From Spirochaetota bacterium (GTDB lineage Bacteria > Spirochaetota > UBA4802 > UB4802): a stretch of DNA of 48,597 nt. The stretch spans positions 1 to 48,597 of the forward strand of contig JAOAIH010000019.1 of NCBI GenBank assembly GCA_026414805.1. Reading direction: 5' to 3'. Below the pieces are notes generated by a model that was not told the origin of the DNA, ran no database searches, and saw only the letters and a program-made list of their open reading frames with translations. Both the position numbers and the translations under genes were made by a program. This document shows, piece after piece, positions 45,908 to 48,597 of the stretch. The stretch's first letter is position 1. Every line of letters begins with the position of its first letter.

Positions 45908-46702
45908 ATGAAAATTATAACCGTTGCACTGACATTGCTATTAACAGTTGCCCCGCTGTATGCAAAAAACAAAGTATATGTTCTTGTGTATCATACCTTT
46001 ATGGGGAAAAAGGTCAAATACGATATATCACTGGATGAATTTCGCAATCAGATGATTGAGTTGAAAACAAATGGTTTTACATTTGTAACGTTTAATGACA
46101 TAAAACAGGGAAAAATACAAGGTGATAAAAACATCTGCATTACCATCGATGATGGGCACAAAACAGTCCTTGATGCATACTATTCAGTCTTGAAGCCTTT
46201 AGGCATTAAACCAATGCTTGGCATTAACACATTCATCATTGGCAAAAAGCCATATGTGTTAACATGGGAAGAATTAAAATCTCTTGTACACGAAGGGTGT
46301 TCTGTTGCATCACATGGCTATTTTCATTTGTTTATTAATGATGAGCTTTATACAAAAAACTATCGCTACTTCAAATTAGAAGTCTTTGAATCAAAAAAGA
46401 TGCTAGAAGAAAAATTAGGCATTACCGTTGATACTTTTGTGTACCCGTTTGGCGTGGTAACCGAAATTGGAAAACAAGCTCTTGCTCAGGCAGGATACAC
46501 GTATGCATTTACCATAAAATGGGGTGCTGTATCACTACCACTGGTGCCCAATAATCTGGAATTACCTCGCTACATGTATCAAAATAACTGGCATGCTATT
46601 GCGCAGGCAATCATCCATAAAAGCAAAAAACCATCTGTGCCAAAAGAACCTGAAAAAATTCTGGTTTCTACCACTCTCCGGTCGAAAGGTATGCATCAAT
46701 AG
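45908..46702 (+). CDS. Exported polysaccharide deacetylase (NodB domain)
   Basis: 264 residues from ATG 45908 with GGAG upstream; a TTG twelve bases earlier is in frame but unlikely. A signal peptide (about 1-19, LLLTVAPLYA) sends it to the periplasm or outside. The NodB fold of carbohydrate esterase family 4 is clear: motif 1 ITIDDGHK (D81, D82), motif 2 SHGYFH with metal-binding H136 and H140, and YPFGVVTEIG (motif 3 variant; the usual Arg after the Pro-tyrosine is not obvious). Such enzymes remove acetyl groups from N-acetylglucosamine polymers or cell-wall glycans. The last 35 bases overlap the 3' end of the convergent nfnB gene. Confidence 0.88.
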   Translation: MKIITVALTLLLTVAPLYAKNKVYVLVYHTFMGKKVKYDISLDEFRNQMIELKTNGFTFVTFNDIKQGKIQGDKNICITIDDGHKTVLDAYYSVLKPLGIKPMLGINTFIIGKKPYVLTWEELKSLVHEGCSVASHGYFHLFINDELYTKNYRYFKLEVFESKKMLEEKLGITVDTFVYPFGVVTEIGKQALAQAGYTYAFTIKWGAVSLPLVPNNLELPRYMYQNNWHAIAQAIIHKSKKPSVPKEPEKILVSTTLRSKGMHQ

Positions 46703-48065
46703 CTTTTGCTGCCTTTTTACCTGCACCCATTGCCTGTATTACGGTTGCAGCACCGGTTACAATATCACCCCCTGCAAAAACACCACGCTTGCTGGTTTTC
46801 ATAGTGTGTGGATCAGCAATGATATTCCCACGCATTGTTGTATCTAAGCCTGGCGTAGTTTTTGGTATCAAAGGATTAGGCCCATTGCCGATAGCAATAA
46901 TTGCAACATCAATATCAATAGTAAATTCTGAACCCGGTAGTGGCACAGGGCTCCTTCGTCCGGATGCATCAGGTTCACCCAATCCCATCTGAATACATTC
47001 TACGGCTTTAACACGTCCCTTCTCATCACCAATAAAACGCACAGGATTTGTCAAAAGCTTAAAAATAATCCCTTCCTCTTCCGCTCGTTCCACTTCTTCA
47101 ATTCGTGCAGGCATCTCTTTTCTAGAACGCCTGTAAATAATATACACTTCTTTACTTCCAAGGCGCAATGCCGTGCGCGCAGAATCCATTGCAACATTAC
47201 CACCACCAACAACTGCAACCCGCTCTCCTCTGACAATAGGTGTATCATATTCAGGAAACCTGTAAGCTTTCATTAGGTTAGACCGTGTCAGGTATTCATT
47301 AGCACTATATACACCCTGAAGGTTCTCACCGGGAATATCAAGAAATAGTGGCAATCCGGCACCTGTTGCAACAAACACAGCATCAAAGCCGGTGGATAGC
47401 AAATCATTTACGGTTTCGGCTGTCCCTATCACCCTGTTCAGTTCTATGGTAACCCCCATAGCCTTCAATGCATCAATCTCATACTGGACAATGTCCTTTG
47501 GTAAACGAAATTCAGGGATACCATACACCAGTACTCCACCAGCCTTATGTAAAGCCTCAAAAACTGTGACACTATAGCCCAAACGTGCAAGATCCCCTGC
47601 AGCAGTTAACCCCGCAGGCCCTGAGCCGATGATTGCAACTTTTTTCCCTTTATCTGCTTTTACCTTTTGAAAGGTATAATGTTCTTTTTCTCGCTCAAAG
47701 TCTGCAACATATCGTTCAAGGTTGCCGATAGCAACCGGCTCTCCTTTCTTGGCTAATACACATAATTTTTCGCACTGATCTTCTTGAGGGCATACCCTGC
47801 CACACACCGCTGGAAGGGTATTTGTCTGTTTTATAATGGAAAATGCCTCTAGTGGCTTTCCTTCTTTTAATGCTTTGATAAATCCAGGAATATTGATATT
47901 GACAGGGCATCCATCAACACAGGTTGGCCGCTTGCATTGTAAGCACCGTGATGCTTCAAGTATAGCTTTCTTTTCATCATACCCCAACGGCACTTCATTG
48001 AAATTACGAATGCGCACTTGTGGATCCTGCTGGGGCATTTTTTGTCGGGGAATCTTATCGGCCAT
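46668..48065 (-). CDS. nfnB: NfnB / glutamate synthase small-chain-like flavoprotein
   Basis: 465 residues from ATG 48065, with TGGAGA upstream; longer in-frame starts lie inside the neighbouring gene. The N-terminal 4Fe-4S region has CLQCKRPTCVDGCPVNINIP and CGRVCPQEDQCEKLC. Two Rossmann sites follow: FAD (IIGSGPAGLTAAGDLARLGY) and NADPH (VVGGGNVAMDSARTALRL), then the closing VFAGGDIVTGAATVIQAMG. Alone it would be called the small subunit of glutamate synthase, but the gene directly upstream encodes the NfnA-type partner and no large GltB chain is present. The pair therefore fits NADH-dependent ferredoxin:NADP+ oxidoreductase, a flavin-based electron-bifurcating enzyme. The overlap with the upstream gene is 11 bases. 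Confidence 0.9.
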   Translation of the reverse strand: MADKIPRQKMPQQDPQVRIRNFNEVPLGYDEKKAILEASRCLQCKRPTCVDGCPVNINIPGFIKALKEGKPLEAFSIIKQTNTLPAVCGRVCPQEDQCEKLCVLAKKGEPVAIGNLERYVADFEREKEHYTFQKVKADKGKKVAIIGSGPAGLTAAGDLARLGYSVTVFEALHKAGGVLVYGIPEFRLPKDIVQYEIDALKAMGVTIELNRVIGTAETVNDLLSTGFDAVFVATGAGLPLFLDIPGENLQGVYSANEYLTRSNLMKAYRFPEYDTPIVRGERVAVVGGGNVAMDSARTALRLGSKEVYIIYRRSRKEMPARIEEVERAEEEGIIFKLLTNPVRFIGDEKGRVKAVECIQMGLGEPDASGRRSPVPLPGSEFTIDIDVAIIAIGNGPNPLIPKTTPGLDTTMRGNIIADPHTMKTSKRGVFAGGDIVTGAATVIQAMGAGKKAAKAIDAYLSTGEW

Positions 48066-48597
48066 AGTATTTCTCCAGTTGGCATTTATGTTGTTCAAAA
48101 CTCTCTTTTTCCTGATCTTTATATGTATTGAGGCGCTTCATTATCTCATCAAAGTCAACCAGGTGCGCATCAAATTCAGGTCCATCTACACAGGTAAACT
48201 GCTTTTTGCCACCAACTGTTACCCTGCACCCACCGCACATTCCTGTACCATCAACCATAATTGAATTAAGGCTAACCAGCGTTTTTACATTATACTGTCT
48301 TGTTAGATCACTCACTGCTTTCATCATTGGGACAGGACCCACTGCCACTACAATATTTACCTGCCGTGAATCAAGTATCTTCTTAAGTTCATCGGTCACA
48401 AATCCCTTTATACCATACGTTCCATCATCAGTGGTAACAATGAACTGGTCGCTCACGGCTTTCAATTCTTCCTCTAATATCAACAAATCCTTATTTCGTG
48501 CACCAATTATGTTTATGCAATAATTGCCAGCTTTTTTTAGTGCACTTGCAATTGGATACACCGCAGCAATACCAATGCCACCACCAACACACACCGC
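48055..48597 (-). CDS. nfnA: NfnA / ferredoxin-NADP reductase-like subunit (5' end outside window)
   Basis: The C-terminal 180 residues of a larger protein whose start lies beyond the right edge. VCVGGGIGIAAVYPIA is the NAD-binding glycine loop of the ferredoxin-reductase fold, continuing with INIIGARNKDLLILEEEL. GPVPMMKAV is the usual late motif. The 2Fe-2S binding segment is complete: VDGTGMCGGCRVTVGGKKQF followed by CVDGPEFDAHLVDF. It is the same build as SudB and the dihydroorotate dehydrogenase electron-transfer subunit. Coupled with the GltA-like gene next to it, the best reading is NfnA, which carries the bifurcating partner FAD and NADH site. Confidence 0.87.
   Translation of the reverse strand, partial: AVCVGGGIGIAAVYPIASALKKAGNYCINIIGARNKDLLILEEELKAVSDQFIVTTDDGTYGIKGFVTDELKKILDSRQVNIVVAVGPVPMMKAVSDLTRQYNVKTLVSLNSIMVDGTGMCGGCRVTVGGKKQFTCVDGPEFDAHLVDFDEIMKRLNTYKDQEKESFEQHKCQLEKYYGR

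Noticed and set aside
46668-48065. Annotation as glutamate synthase small subunit
   Set aside because: No large subunit is nearby and the adjacent gene is the NfnA-type subunit, so the Nfn reading is preferred; glutamate synthase function cannot be excluded.
1-48597. CRISPR arrays, insertion sequences, integrases, phage genes or rRNA
   Set aside because: No regularly spaced repeats, transposase or integrase motifs or rRNA-like segments were seen anywhere in the window.

Overview
The window is AT-rich bacterial DNA, densely coded on both strands, with Shine-Dalgarno starts and many ATGA stop/start overlaps. The cell is clearly diderm: there is a TolC-type outer-membrane channel, RND pumps and at least five lipoproteins. 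It uses chemotaxis-type signalling and carries anaerobe-style metabolism (an NfnA/NfnB pair, a tetraheme cytochrome c). My best guess is an uncultured member of the Spirochaetota. The giant secreted helical protein resembles, in size and composition, the 'longest protein' family of Leptospira, and cNMP-regulated and MCP-like proteins fit too. This is inference from gene content, not a phylogenetic result.

Layout. (1) 1-10463, minus: one enormous gene (3192 codons inside the window, stop beyond the left edge) preceded by, and translationally coupled to, a small multi-pass membrane protein; a good sigma-70-type promoter lies about 140 bp upstream. (2) 10464-11116: AT-rich divergent intergenic region. 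(3) 11117-24894, plus: one long operon of nine tightly packed genes. It holds three small lipoproteins (one with TPRs), a TolC-like channel, a membrane-fusion adaptor, two SbsA/Ig-like lipoproteins and two RND pumps. The last pump reads into an antisense tRNA-Leu gene. (4) 24844-30436, mostly minus: tRNA-Leu(CAA), a PaaI-type thioesterase, a small MshEN-domain protein, a tetraheme cytochrome (plus strand), a protein with two degenerate receiver-like domains, a frameshifted MCP remnant and a full MCP-like sensor. (5) 30437-33304: an unknown gene that may start at AUU, a gene fragment, a Yip1-like membrane protein, a shared bidirectional terminator and a Cam-type gamma carbonic anhydrase. (6) 33498-42731: a hybrid histidine kinase, MTA phosphorylase, a CCA/poly(A) nucleotidyltransferase coupled to an unusual double-cNMP-domain/GH15 fusion, a LamG/FnIII surface protein and rpiB. 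(7) 42862-48597: asnS, an enolase-superfamily dehydratase, a polysaccharide deacetylase and the NfnB/NfnA pair, cut by the right edge.

The three parts most worth following up are the giant protein with its coupled membrane partner, the RND operon with five lipoproteins built in, and the cyclic-nucleotide-binding GH15 enzyme co-translated with a tRNA-nucleotidyltransferase. No CRISPR array, insertion sequence, phage region or rRNA was seen.
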